NCBI GenBank assembly: GCA_033675545.1
Contig: JAWDGP010006574.1
Span: forward strand, 687,501-751,500
Reading direction: 5' to 3'
DNA: 64,000 nt
Origin: Elysia crispata
Lineage: Eukaryota; Mollusca; Gastropoda; Plakobranchidae
Part shown: one piece after another, positions 1 through 32,900 of the stretch
How the letters are laid out: each line of letters begins with the position of its first letter
Numbering within the stretch: the stretch's first letter is position 1
Notes under the pieces: generated by a model
What the model saw: only the letters and a program-made list of their open reading frames with translations
Told to the model about the DNA's origin: nothing
Databases searched by the model: none
Program-made: the position numbers and the translations under genes

Positions 1-303
1 ATCATTTGAAATACAAAAATTAATAAACAAAATACAAATGATGGGTTTTTATCTTTTGACTCAGTGAATGAGAAACAAGCGCACTCTTGTACTTAAAAAA
101 CATGAGATCAAAGATTTACATAATAAATCAGAATTTGTTGTGTTTTGATACTGCAGTGATTTGCTGAGACTTTCAAACAAAAATAACATTATTGCATTGA
201 ATTTCATTCTTACATTACTCAAAATAAAGATATTTCACCACACACACACACACATAAAAAAGGGAAGAAAAGGATTAAGTAATAAAAGCTTGTTTTGATT
301 TAC

Positions 304-3300
304 TTGCTGTGCCAGAGCTCTTTTTGTTTGCTCCACCTCCTTCTGCAGATCCTCTCTCTTTTTCACGGTGGAACCATCATCTTTAGGCAAACTGCTCACC
401 TAAGCATATAAACAGAAACAAGTTTTTTTTTTTATAAGTAATATGATATATCATTTTCTAGTCAACTTTGTAATATTTCTTTACTCAACATAATGGATAA
501 TACACTCCATTAAAAATCTCAGTTGTTCAATTTGAAAAATATGTGTCAAGTGAATAATGTTAACACAGTATGAATTCACTGATTACTGAAACTCTGTTTT
601 CTTTTATAATATTGAATTTTCATCAAGATACAAAATCACTTCGCATTATTCCAAAATGAAAAATATTGAATATTTAAATTAAATCTTTAAAACAATCAAC
701 ATTTTGGATGGCTTCCTCCTTACAATGGTGTAATATTCTTTTTTCTTTTCAAGATTGCACTTGCCTAAATAAATTGGATGCTATAATTTTTAGACAGGTG
801 ATGTTGTGAAATTCCAACTTAATTAAGGTTTCCAGTGTGAGGTCACATGTACTGTTAAAAGTTTTCCTTAATCTCACTCATAAAGATTGACAGAAAGAAA
901 CACAAATTTATCAAAGTCACTTGTTTTGCCCTCCTAATTCTCTCTTTGCCCCCCCCACTCGTATTTTGTCAGCCAGAACAATGGTGAAGTAAAACATAAA
1001 GGTAACCAAAACTGGCAAATTCAAGATGTACACATCAAATGATAAATGGGACCCCACATAGCTAATTAAGTAGGGCATTGAATTCACAATAAAGAAGTTT
1101 GGGTTCAGTCCCTTAAGGGATCAACTGGCGGTGGGGTTGGATTCTTCTTGAAAAGGTCTATCATTATTTTGACAGGCAGTTCTTGTCTCAGTATGAAGTT
1201 CTTTGAGACTCTTAGGGGAATAAGTATAGCCAAAGACCTCAAATGGTAAATCGTTCTACAGACCCACTTAATATTCATGAGATCACTTGAGATAAGCTGA
1301 CTACGCCAGCAGAGGCTCACTTTTGCATTGATCCATCCAGGGGATCACACTGTTTCACTCTAGGTCTAGATTCTAGCAAAAATTTTATAGAACTTGTTTC
1401 AGGTTGATTGTTATTGTGCTCTTTGAACTTAGACTTTAGACTAATCTTACATTCAACGAGAATAACATGAAGAGGAGATTGTGCTTCAGTGGAGAGAGAT
1501 CTCTTATTTCTATAAAAAGCCACAACAAATAATATATACTTTTATTCATAACCTTTAAAGCCATTAAATTTCCCCTTAACAAGGCTTTCTCAAAAATATT
1601 GAAATTCCTCAAACTTGACAGAAGCATTCCATGTACTGAGCCCAAACAGACATTAACTCACATCGACCAACTGATTTTGAAAACTTTTATTTGAACCTAA
1701 AATGTTTTTACCATCTACTGATTCCAAAGAGACATTAACTGACCTGTGATTTGACTTTATCATAAATGGACTTTGTGTGGTTCAAGCTCTCCTCAGCCAC
1801 CTTGAGATGGAGCTCAGCCTTCTTGAGGCTGCGTGAATCTCTGTCCTTCTCACGTAATTTACGTGAATGGACATCATGTTGGTTCTTTTTCTCCAGGAGC
1901 ATGTGACGAAGACTCATGTCTACTGTAGCTCTAGGTGAGATAAAAAAATAGTTTTTAAAAAAAGGGAGGAATAAGTTAGAATAATCCTTGGGTGACACCA
2001 AGGTAAAATAGTTTCCAGTATAAAATCGTTTTTTTTTCAAGAAGCAAGTATATTATGTTTAAAGATTGTATTTAATTAAATAAATCAAACCGTGATTAAG
2101 TAGATCTATTTTCAAGCAAAAGACATTTTAAGCAGCATATTATGATATAAATATTGACACCCAGTACGTGGCATACTGAAATTGCAAAAAAAGGAAAAGT
2201 CCAACCATTTATAACCATCTCCACACTGACCCTCCAGGTATGCTGGAGTTATACTGAAATAAGGTTTTCATCTATGTATTACACATGTACAAAGCTGAAG
2301 TGTTTTTGAAAAGTGTGTGGAGCAAAATGGCAAGTCTAATTCACGTGGATCAATACCTATTTCTTTTTTTTGAGTTTCAGTAGAATATCTCGACTAAAAT
2401 TTTACATTTCTGACAACTGCTAACATTAATTAGATTTACCTATCTCCTAGGAGATGCACTTCTCTCTCCTTTACAGTCTCAAAGTCTTTCATGTGAACCT
2501 CAAGTTGTAGCTCTTTCTCTTTTAGATCTGATCTTAGTTTTTCTAGTTCTTTATCTGCATCATATTTTTCCTCTTCCAGCACCTTCCTTTGCTCTTCTAG
2601 ATCTTTGACCACCTCACAAAACTGTTGGTATTCAGCATTCAATACCTCAAGTTGACTGGTGATGCCACTAATTAAAAAAGACAAGTGTACAAATAAAATT
2701 GAAACTGAATTAAGAAAAATGTGACTTACATTGATTTGAATAATTTCAGAGAATAATATAATTCATACCCCATATGTTGACCAAAAAGTGGTACTTGCGA
2801 TTTTGCACGTTAAGATGAAAAAAATATCAGTCACATTCATATTTGCTTTTTGTTCTTTAAAAACAATTAAACAAAACATCATCTATCATATATGTGGTAC
2901 TGTCCTTTATTATAATCGATCATGAGATCCCTCTAAGAATATTATGGACCATCAGTCATGTACAATTCTTACTTTTTTTGCCTTTGAATTTTGTCTGCTT
3001 CTTTTGCTGTCTGACCTGGCAATGAGTTGATTTGAACAAGATCTGCCTGTAAATGAAAAGAGGAACACATTAACAGATAAAAATATTTCTACAAGATATT
3101 TTAGAACTAATTTTCATAAAACATATATTTATGAAACCACATTTTTTCCTGCATGATAAAAAAATATAGAAGAGAGGAATAGGCATAAACACAACAATGC
3201 ATACCACTTTTTAAAAGAAGTGAAAATTACCTGCCTTAGAATAAAACAACATACCTTCAATTTCTCCAGTTCATCTGTCAGTTTTTCATATTCTTTTTTA

Positions 3301-6300
3301 TCAGCCACTGTTTGTCGTTGTGTTGCCTCTAAGTCCTCTCTCAAAGTTTTCGCCTCAATCTGCCTCTGCACAATTTCTTTTTTCATTTCTTCAGTTCCAG
3401 CTTGAAGCTCCTTAATCTTCTTCTCAATTTCCTTTATTATGTTAATTAAGAGAAAACTGAAGTGAATGGATGTGAAAAGTAGGCTTTCTTAAATAAATAT
3501 ATGACTGAATGTATAAAAAAAATTACTTAATTATTCAACCGGTTTCGTTCATTGAAACTCAGAATGGAAAAAAAATCTATACCATAACAAATACGAAATT
3601 CTATTTTGCTTTTGATTACAAGGTACAATGATGGAAATCATTGTTTTCAACTATAGGGCTTCAAGCATAAAATATCAATATTTCAAGGTGTGCCACATTT
3701 TAGCACCTCATGAAGAATCCATAAATTTTGTATCATGCCTAACAGTTTCAAATCCGAAAAACAGCTGTAAATGATATTTTCGTGTGCTTTTGTGATGATA
3801 CCTACAACTCTGCAAGAAAATTTTTCCTAACTTAAAACACGTTTTTCCTCAGTTTGTCATTAGCCAATCTTGTGTTACATTTTGAGTCATATCTCAGCCC
3901 AATTATGAGATATTTAAAAAATTTAAACTGCTTTATGCAGAGAATTTATTGGGCTTTCAGAACTTATGGAAACATTTTGTACAAACTAGTCATTGAGCCT
4001 AATAATCGCAGGCCACCTCATATGTACAGCAAAATGATCATTCATTGATGATGTAGTGAACAAAATCTACTTTTTAAAAGCATGTCTCAAACAAACATTT
4101 TTCAATTGTAATGTAATGGATGAATGATTTTAATCATAATGCCACTTTTTAATTAAACCATTCATTGTGACAAAAAAAATATAGTACTTTGTCTTACCCC
4201 TTGCTTGGGTAATCTGTTATATTCTCTTTCAATTATTTTCTTCTCCTCCTCCAGACTGTTCATGGAAAAAGAAGCAACAAACTTTTAAAAAAATTAGTCA
4301 AACTTTCACATCACCTTTACAAGTTTTCATTTTCCCACTTTAAGTCAGGCTAATTTATGTTTGTTTATTCATTAGTTAGCCAAGATTAACTCATTTACAT
4401 CAGAATAAAGTTGGCTTCCAATCAGAATTAATTTCGGCTTCTACAGAGATTTTGCATGGGGCTTGCTATAACTGCCGATATAAGTGACATCCATACAGAA
4501 AATGCATAGTGATATATATCAAAGTAAAGGTAATTGTACAGGGAATAAAAAACATCCCATTCAAAGTTTCATAACTTGTATCATCTCTTTGTAGGTTAGG
4601 TCTTGATTGTGGAAACGCCCACTCATCCTCAGAATTAGATTTTGAGAAAGATCAATCAAGATAGCAATAGATCTAGATCTAGATCTTAGATCTAGATTGA
4701 TCACTTTCTTGGACCAATCCAATCTCGTTTTTTCATCTTCCAAAGATTGAAACAAACTTTTTCAGCAGTCAAGTGTCTGGAAGATCTATTATTGACATTA
4801 GATCTAGAGTTAGGAGGTATTGGTTTTCAACGCGAGATTTTAATGTATTTTTCTTTGAAACAACAAACCATGGACTGTATATGTTGTAATAACTGCCAAC
4901 GTTTACAATATTGGACTGGTAGAACTTTCTACCAAAAGGAAACACCAAATAATAAAGGAGAAACAAGCATAAAATGATTTATCACGTTAGAAACAGTCCA
5001 ACTCAAAAGCTATGCACACTGCGTAGCTCTGTAGTTTGGGCAAGGCTCAGCTGCGTAGCTATGATTTCATCGAGTTAACATGGAGAAAAAAAGTACATAA
5101 AACACTGCCATTATTCAGTTGCTACCATACTATCATGATACTAAAATTGATGCTAAACATGCTTTTATTTATTTTTGGTGTTTTACCTTTTAATACTTCC
5201 TATTATAAGTAAAAACAGTGATACATACGTTTCAATTTTGTACTCTAACTGATACTGCTTCTCTTCAGCCTGTGACATATCATTGTGATACTTGAGAAGC
5301 TGCTCTCTGAGCTTTGAGACCTCTGTATTGGAGCTTTCTGGAAAGTTGTCCCCCTTTTCAAGTTCAACACGCTGAACATCCAGTTCATTCGTGTAATTTT
5401 TGGCCTGTTGTAGGAGAATGCCTTCATTTGTCCTTGTTCTAGAGATTGTGTGGTGAAAAAATGTGATTCACAACAAAAATGATCCTATTCACATTAAAAA
5501 AAAATATGATAATGTTTCTTTGTATAAAGAGTGATCATTAGCCAAAAGTCCCATTTATACTTTGAATTGCTTTCTACAAAGCATGCCTTAAATATAATTA
5601 ACGAGCCACAGTAAAGACTGAATAGTGAGAACATTAAGTTAATGTTGCACATATAGATTATTTCTAAAGTATATTGCATATATGATGCACAATATGAAAT
5701 TTACCTTTTTAAAGTTTCATGCAGTTCAGTGTATTTAGCCTTTAGGAAAGCAACTTTTGTCCCAGTAAGCTTGCCCTCTTGAAAGAGCTGGAGGAAATGA
5801 AAACAAAATTATTATTTTAAAATTGCAACACAAGCTTTCATATAAGCTCACACAGACACTGTATTTCACCCACTTAATCTTCCTCTCTCTCTATCTCTTG
5901 CATATGAATTGAATGAACTGATTACAAGTCCAAGTCAGACATGACATATTACTTTCAGATTTTTTTAAAAGGGGAAATATTAAATGAGCAATAGTTTTCG
6001 AGTTTATTTATGGCAAAAATTCTTATTTCTTATTGATGATCACACAACAAAACTTACTTCATCCAGACACTGGAAGGCTGGACTTGCTGAAACTTCAACT
6101 TGATTTTCTTCTTGTTTCACAACCTTCGGCGGCAATGCTGCTATAGCTGGCATATATTCTTCCTCACCAGGAATCAAGCTGAGTCCAGTATCAACATTCT
6201 CTAAATCATCATCCTCTCCAACATCAGAGACATTGTCTACTTCTCCAGGACTGTCATCTTTATTTTCTTTATCTTTCTCCATTTTTTCTGCTTCCTTCTC

Positions 6301-6333
6301 ATCCGCTGGATGAATGTTATCCTGCTCACTCAT
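304..6333 (-). CDS. CCDC146: CCDC146-type coiled-coil protein, exons 1-9 (3' part outside the window)
   Basis: Coding exons on the minus strand, in transcript order: 6058-6333, 5705-5787, 5229-5438, 4198-4255, 3255-3431, 2973-3046, 2440-2667, 1744-1930 and 304-399. All have AG/GT borders and phases that join without a stop, giving 463 residues. The start is the ATG at 6333, which opens an acidic, Lys/Glu-rich leader. Conserved blocks recognised from vertebrate CCDC146 include GKLTGTKVAFLKAKYTELHE (exon 2), DNFPESSNTEVSKLREQLLK (exon 3) and SSLPKDDGSTVKKREDLQKE (exon 9). Heptad-like Glu/Lys/Leu-rich coiled coil runs throughout. The family is about 950 residues long, so roughly half is present. 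CCDC146 is a microtubule-associated protein of centrioles, basal bodies and the sperm flagellum. The last exon ends in a clean donor, so the gene continues left of position 1. It is divergently paired with RUVBL1. Identity comes from recalled family sequence, not a search. Confidence 0.9.
1050..1120 (+). mobile_element. tRNA-derived SINE head, candidate
   Basis: TAGCTAATTAAGTAGGGCA (1059-1077) and GGGTTCAGTCCC (1101-1112) resemble the pol III A and B boxes at normal spacing. The sequence does not fold into a functional tRNA. It lies in a CCDC146 intron. The 3' extent is unknown. Confidence 0.35.
3633..4018. mobile_element. MITE family B, copy in a CCDC146 intron, left terminus eroded
   Basis: It shares long stretches with 28340-28722, including GTCATATCTCAGCC, CCTAACTTAAAA and GCAGGCCACCTCA at its right end. 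The left terminal repeat is not recognisable. It lies between CCDC146 exons 4 and 5. Confidence 0.65.
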
Positions 6334-25995
<19,662 letters not shown>

Positions 25996-26540
25996 GCAAA
26001 ACATCTTTTTTTTTTTCCTTTTTTTTTTTAGCTTTTTTATTATGGAAGAAAGATTCTCTCAGCTGTGTGTGTTATTTTTGTTGTTATTATTTTACTCATT
26101 CCTCTTGAATGTAGTTAGAGATTTATGAATGAAATGATCAGTGAGGGGAAAAAATGAGCGACCGATTCTGCTTATATCTGTAGCTCTATTTGAAGAGGAC
26201 ACTTCCTGTCCCTCCCTCTCTCCCTATCCTTTTTTTTCTTTCTTTAAAGTATTTTGTAAACCTCTTTAGGGTAAACTTTCAAAATTTTCGGTTATTATAA
26301 TTTGTTTGAAAGATTGTTTTTCTGAATTCCAAGTAAGCTACTAAGTTAGTGAAATTTTAATGCAACTGAGCCTTCAATTTTATGCATTGCAATTCTAAAT
26401 CAGGGTTTATTACATTCATAAAGTTCAACATAAAAATTTACATTTTGCTTGTGGCAGGCATCTGATTTTCCTGCAAGATATGTTTGAAAGCCTCCCAATG
26501 TTCATATTTTGAAAATAAAAAAAATGAAAAAAGTGTGAAA
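25996..26540 (+). other. RUVBL1 3' untranslated region with AATAAA signal
   Basis: T-rich sequence follows the stop codon. The first convincing AATAAA is at 26514-26519 and is followed by an A-rich tract. This would give a 3' UTR of about 540 bases. The cleavage site is not established. Confidence 0.5.
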
Positions 26541-27502
26541 AGAAATTTTTTTAATGATTTTTTCATTTCTCTATAGTATAGTAGATTTTTTTTTTTTTAA
26601 TTTTGCAATGACAAAGCAGAAAATTCTTACCTCTTCAGTTAAAAGGATTTTCCATAAAAAAATCCAGAGACATTTTTTTTTTATAAGTTACACTTTCAAA
26701 TGTAGTGGCTTCTTTAGTAAATGCTTCCTTCTGCAAAGAAAAGTGATCTTTCATAAAAGAATGGAGAAGCATTAATGTGCACTTGTGAACAATACTGGCA
26801 ATATTCTTCATACAGATTTCATGGGGGCTTTAATTTTTTTATGCCCTTTAAATTTTACAAATTGGCATCAATATTTGGTAGACAGAGCAATCCCAGAATT
26901 TTTTTTTTTCATTTTCATACTATGGACATGAAGCTTCATGGCTTGGCAACATGAGAGTAACCTCTATTATTTGTTTGTTAATTCAATAATATCTAGTCAA
27001 ACACTATGCCCTGGAGGCTTTTAAAATAAGATATGTATATTTATTAAAATGGGGTAAAAAATTATATGTTATTTCACTTTTAGGGTGATGAAAGAGAAAA
27101 AAACAAACCTCCAGACAATCGAAGCTATTTTTATTTGATATCGGCCTAGATCTATGCAGTATACTAGTATTATTCTTGGGTACGCAGTGCAGTTGATTGC
27201 ATATAGCCAGCATGTCTCTGCTAGTGCAGGAGGTAAATAAATCTGTTTGAAAAAAAAATTAATTTTAAAACTTAACCCTTTCTGTGATTGGAGATCAAAA
27301 TTCAAATTAACAAAATCTGCAGTATTGTATTGGTCTAGACAATCGTAATATTAATAAAGGATAATAATCATATATATATATTGGTCCCTATGCAACCCTA
27401 GCTAAGTATTTTGTAAGTTGGAGTCAGTCAGAAATCTTTCATTACATGAAAAACTTAAAGCCTGAATTTCAAATGTACGCCGCATCTTTAACTATAATTT
27501 AG

Positions 27503-27972
27503 TACAGTGGAGTCCGCTTATTTCAAAGTGTTTCGGATAAAAAAAGGACTTCGAATTATCTGAAATTCGAATTGTCAGAATACATACAGAAAGAGTTAAA
27601 AAAAAATGTTGATGACAGATCAGGAATGTCGTGTGGGTGGGAATGGGCCTAACCCCTTTCTGTCTTGTAGTCTTATTGCAGACTCTTGCCTGTAACGTAG
27701 GTGGGCACACACACACACCAGAATTGGTTGCCGCGCGGAGCATAGCGCTATATGTACTTTGTTTTACAAGCCTTGAAAAATGCTTTCACTGTGTCAGAAT
27801 AAAAAAATCATGCCAAAATCGCTTCGAATTAAGCGGTTCCTTTTTTCAACATTGGGACTAAACGATATTTTTTAATATAGCTTAAATAGAGAAATATTGG
27901 GTAAAATTAAACAACTTGGAAATTTACAAGAATTGGAACTATCCGGATTCGAATTATTTGGACTCAACTGTA
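27503..27972. mobile_element. Non-autonomous pogo/Tigger MITE, full-length copy
   Basis: The element begins TA-CAGTGGAGTCCGCTTATT and ends in an inverted TGGACTCAACTG-TA, so it has terminal inverted repeats with CAGT ends and a TA duplication, as expected of the pogo/Tigger group. Internal CGAATTATCNGAAATTCGAATT words are repeated near both ends. No transposase frame is present. A second copy lies at about 29428-29905. Confidence 0.7.
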
Positions 27973-28307
27973 CTTTCTTGGCATAAAAATTTAACCAGTA
28001 AGCAACTATTTTATTCAGACAAGACGCAAGGTGTGGACTTAAGATTCGCTAAACATGTTTTTAGAATTAGGCAATTTGCTCCATAGGCTATCATTTTTCA
28101 TTCTTTGATGTGCTCGATATTGGGTCAATCATAGGTCATATTTGGTTTCTTTACATAAGAGACTTGATGTTAGAACAATCTAGATTGTTTTGTTACTTAT
28201 CTATGTGAAATCCCAATTTTTAATAAGTATCATGATAAGTTTACCTAGATCTTATTTTGGAAGTGAAGCGTAGACATTCATTGAGATAATCAGCAAAAGA
28301 AAATCCC

Positions 28308-28722
28308 AGGTGGCCTGGGATTTTCAGGCTCATGTCGGAAATTACTGTTTTGAGCTATTAGGCTTCAGACATAAAAAAAAAACGGTTTTTGAAGGTTTCT
28401 CACTTTTTAGCTTCTTATGAACTATCAATCATTTTTGTATCTTGTCCAAAAGTGTCAAAGCCTAAAAGAAACGTTAAATATGGTGTTTTTGTGAAGATAA
28501 CTGCAACCCTGCATGAAAACTTTTACCTAACTTAAAAAAAAAATTTTCTCAGTTTCTCATTCCCCAGCCTTGTGTTAAGTTTTGGGTCATATCTCAGCCA
28601 AATACTAATATATTCTAAAAATTTCAACTGTTATATGCAGGGAATTGGTTGGGCTTTGAAAAAAATATGGAAAATACAATTTGTCCAAAGTAGTCATTGA
28701 GCCTGAAAATTGCAGGCCACCT
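28308..28722. mobile_element. MITE family B, copy with both terminal inverted repeats (415 bp)
   Basis: The left end AGGTGGCCTGGGATTTTCAG (28308 on) and the reverse complement of the right end (28697-28722) match over about 26 bp with two differences. The interior matches 3633-4018 in the same orientation over nearly its whole length. No open frame is present. Confidence 0.7.
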
Positions 28723-29427
28723 CAAAAATTACTTTTTAGAAACTTGAAAAATTCTACATTATGAAGCTTAACAAAGTAATTGAGAGTAAAACTAAGCCTT
28801 ACTTTAATTAGGATTGGAGGGGCATGCATTGATTAGAACTAGTGAAGCTACTGTTCAGATATGAAACAATGGTTTGATTCACTTGGGTAGTAAACTTGAT
28901 CTAGCTGAAATAAAAGATAAAATTGCTAGAGATATTTTGACCTAAAAGTATACATTCTTAAGATGTATTGATTTTGACATAAGACCCTGGAACCAATGAT
29001 TTTTCAGTGGATGAGAACATTTGTGTACTGTGAATCATGCTAAAGACTCTGTATTTGACTATAGGCTTGAAAATTGATTAAGGAAGCTCATACTAGCCAA
29101 CAATATTTGTTCTCTATGTTGTTATGTGAGGTCCACAAGCAGTAACATTGCTGTAGTGTATTGGTTTAAATACAACAAAATACAAGGTAGATAGACTAAG
29201 AAGTTTCGTTCAAGACCACGCTTTATTTTTATTCTTTGTTTACATCGCCATTGCTCAATATTACGAAACCAACTGGCCAGGTTTTTGTATCATGCCTGTT
29301 AAACCTATTGTGGTCATACTAACTATATAGTTGCAAGAAATTAATACGTATATCACAATTGCATCACCATCTTTTGTCAGATCTTTCTTGTAACCCTCCT
29401 TGTAGATCTGCTGAAGCATCTCCTCTC

Positions 29428-29905
29428 TTTTTGTAAAGTAAAATTTGGATAAAAAAAAAAGGACTTCGAATTATCCGACATTCAAATTATCAGAATATAT
29501 AGAGAAAGAGAGTTTAAAAAAAATGTTGATGACAGATCAGGAATGTCGTGCAAGTGTGCACGGAGGTGGGGGTGGGCCTAACCCCTTTCTCTCTTGTAGC
29601 CTTATTGCAGACTCTTGCCTGTAACCTAGGTGGGCACATACACACACACAAGAATCACTTGCAGCGCGGAGCATAGCACTACATGTACTTTGTTTTACAA
29701 GCCTGGAAAAGTGCTTTCACTGTGTCAGAATAGAAAAATCATGCCAAAATCGCTTCGTATAAACCGGATCCTTATTTCAAAATTCGGATTTACAGATATT
29801 TTTTAATATAGCTTAAATAGAGAAATATTCGGTTAAATTAAAGGACTTAGAAATATCCAAGAATTCGAACTATGTGGATTTAAATTATTTGGACTCAATT
29901 TTACT
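29428..29905. mobile_element. Non-autonomous pogo/Tigger MITE, second copy, 5' end damaged
   Basis: Collinear with 27520-27972, sharing for example GATGACAGATCAGGAATGTC and ATCATGCCAAAATCGCTTCG. The left terminal repeat is lost or mutated and the right one reads TTGGACTCAATTTTA. Confidence 0.65.
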
Positions 29906-32900
29906 TCCTTCATGCACCCAGTCCAGCTTTTCTAGTTAGTAGTTTCTCCAAACCCCTCTTCAAAAATATTTGACTTAAGCATAGAAGCTTGTGATGCTTT
30001 GTGAGAGGTAAAATTAAAGTGATTTCTTTCAGTAAAAAGCATCTCTTCACTTTGCAATTGCAACAATTTTTATTAAAAGTGCCTCTTTAGAGTATAGGAG
30101 TCACATAGCAATAAAAATTATCATAAGCTCAATATAACTAAAATGCGCACTGTACTTATGACTAATGTTTGACTACTACTATTGTTCTATTTTATTATTC
30201 TTTATTATAGAAACAGCTCTTCAGAAGGCTGAGGACAAAACATCACAAATGAAATAATTTATGAAATCAAAGGCTTGGAAATTGATATATATATATATTT
30301 TTTTTTTTTTTTTTAAATTTTGTACATTTGATTTAGAAACAAAGGTGAAGCATTCATGGTATCAACAATTCACCATGATTATATTTACATTTACAGTCAA
30401 CATAAAGAATGTCTTGAATTTGTCAGTTATTAAGAAGAACTCCTTATGTATGCAAAAGGTTAAAAAATTAATTTTTAGTATCTTTTGTCTTATCAAGATC
30501 AATGATGATTTAAAAAGAGAAGAAAAATGTAAATATGTTAGATATACTCTTAGATACATTGAAACATATTAAGAGTTTTTTTAGAATTCTTTGCTCTAAC
30601 TCATTTAAGGAGGCACATTCAAGGAAGTTGAAAACAAAGTACCTGCAGAGTTTTAGAAAACAAACGATCAGAGTATTGTAGGAATAAAAATAATAAGTAC
30701 ACACATCTACAAAGAGATAAACATAAAATAATAGAAGTACTAAATACAAATTTTAAAAAAGAAATTTGGGGTACTTAAAACTTAATATAGTGCCTCTTGT
30801 TGAGCAAAAGAACTTGATCGTGGCGAGCATTAATTCGCCAGCAAATTTTTAGAATTGTAATCCTCTCCCAAAACTCTTTCAGTAACCGTTTTTTTTCCCT
30901 GGCCTGACAAAATAAATGTAAACTCTGGCCTGCTGCACACTCTCAAGGCTGCTTTTATTTTAAAATCATATGAAATCTATTGAATTATTTTCTCGAATAA
31001 GAGTCCTTGACCTTAGGAGTAAAAGGACACATAGGAATGCCGTCTTCTTAAGTTAAGCGCCTTAATATAATTAAACTTGAACTCCAGGATTGTGTTACAT
31101 TTAATAACCACTTGTTCAAGTTTTTGTGAATGTAAATTTAGTGTAAGTTTGCTTTAACAGTAATAATCAAGGAGAAAAGATTGAATCTAACAGTAGGGCT
31201 GAGATATTTGCTAACATTATTAATGAAACAGAAAAGTGCTATTTCTTCTTATATATTTTAAAACTAAAAGACATTTAAAAGAGATCTACTTAAGTTATCA
31301 CTATGGGGATAATGAAAGCCATGAGCACAGATCAAATTAAAAATAAAAGAAGATTCTGAAACAGATCTACTTTTAATTAAAAGAAAAAAGTTAAAGGCAT
31401 TTAGTTCTTTGCATGTAGTTGTAACAATCTCATTATTGGGTTATTAGAGAAGCTTTACAATAATGTTTAAAAATGTGAAAAAAAAACACACACACACACA
31501 AAAAAAAAACCTTCTATACTGTATATAAGCCTGAAAGACTGCTTTTGAAATTTACAAAATCTACTCTACACGATGAACATTCTTTTTGTAAATGATTTCA
31601 GCATTGAAAAATAAAACGTAAAAATGTTTTTCTGTATTTAATTGAAGGTGCGACACATATATTAGAGCAGATTGAACTTGTGCAAGGATATATGTTGTTT
31701 TCACAAAGTATGGCAAAGTGGTAAAATGAAAGGAAATTTAAGCAAAAACAAAGGACAGGTACAGGTTTCATCCCAAGCAAATGAATCATAACTTGATGAT
31801 TTCAAACCTGCAATGGTTATAAGTATTCTGGTATCAACAGTTCATAAAAATGAGAAAAGACCAAAATATTCTTTAACAAATTACACGTGGCATGAGTTAG
31901 ATGCATATCATATTAAATATTTTAAATGGTTTTAGAAATTCTGACCTCTTGATAATTTTCCTGATCATTTGCTTTCTTTACCATATAATTAAAAGAATGC
32001 ACTACTGCAATTCATATATATAAAACATAAAACCATGCACTATTTACAGATAAAAAAATGAAGAAAATCGACCTGTTTGTTTTAAAGGATTATTTTTATG
32101 CCTAGAATTGAAAATCATCCAAAAATCATAGTTATTACACAACTAACGCATACAACAGAAAACTGCTGATAGAATTGCCGAAACTAGAGGTAATAATATA
32201 ATTTTTAGTGCGTCTTTTCAAGGAGAAAACAATCTTTTGAAAGACACCAAACTCGACTATGCCTCACACCTTGGGTTTGTGTTCAGGCAAGCTAATGTCG
32301 GCAAATTTTTTGCATTTTGTAGAACGATCCCTATGCACAGAGTGGATCCCGCGATAAGAGGTGCAATGGGTGTCAGATCTAATTATTGGCAGTAATAAAT
32401 CTCCTCTTGCCACAGGGGCACCTCGCGCTGGACATATCTACTAAGTATGGAGGGGGTTATCTTACACCTCTCAAACTTAATTCCTACCTTTAACGTTGTA
32501 GCAAGACGCCATGGGCTAAAAATTTCTTTCGAATTTGTACTTACGTCTGATATATTTGTACGTAAAAGGTTGCTCTATTTCCGTGTTACATCTTGGTATA
32601 TAAAATATTTACATGTAACTAAAATGCTATCGCAACCCATATCTTAGTTACCAAAGGCTTATTTTAAAATATTCATTGTATAAATGGAGACAGAAGTGAA
32701 ATATTTCAACAATTATTCTATTCTCATTAGATTAAGGATGTCCTGCACAATCTGATGCACATAAAGATACATGTATATTCTTTAGCAAGGAATGAGACAA
32801 GCCAGAGGTCAGTTATTTGGCTCAAAGTAAAACAAATAGAAGTTGAATACCAAATATTTTGAAACAGATTCTCAGAACTGATGAGAAGAAAGTCAAATAA

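Noticed and set aside
2436-2684. Separate small genes suggested by individual coiled-coil frames on the minus strand
   Set aside because: Splice signals and phases join them into CCDC146.
27631-27861. 76-codon frame, and the opposite-strand 83-codon frame
   Set aside because: They lie inside the pogo/Tigger MITE, and the second copy does not preserve them.
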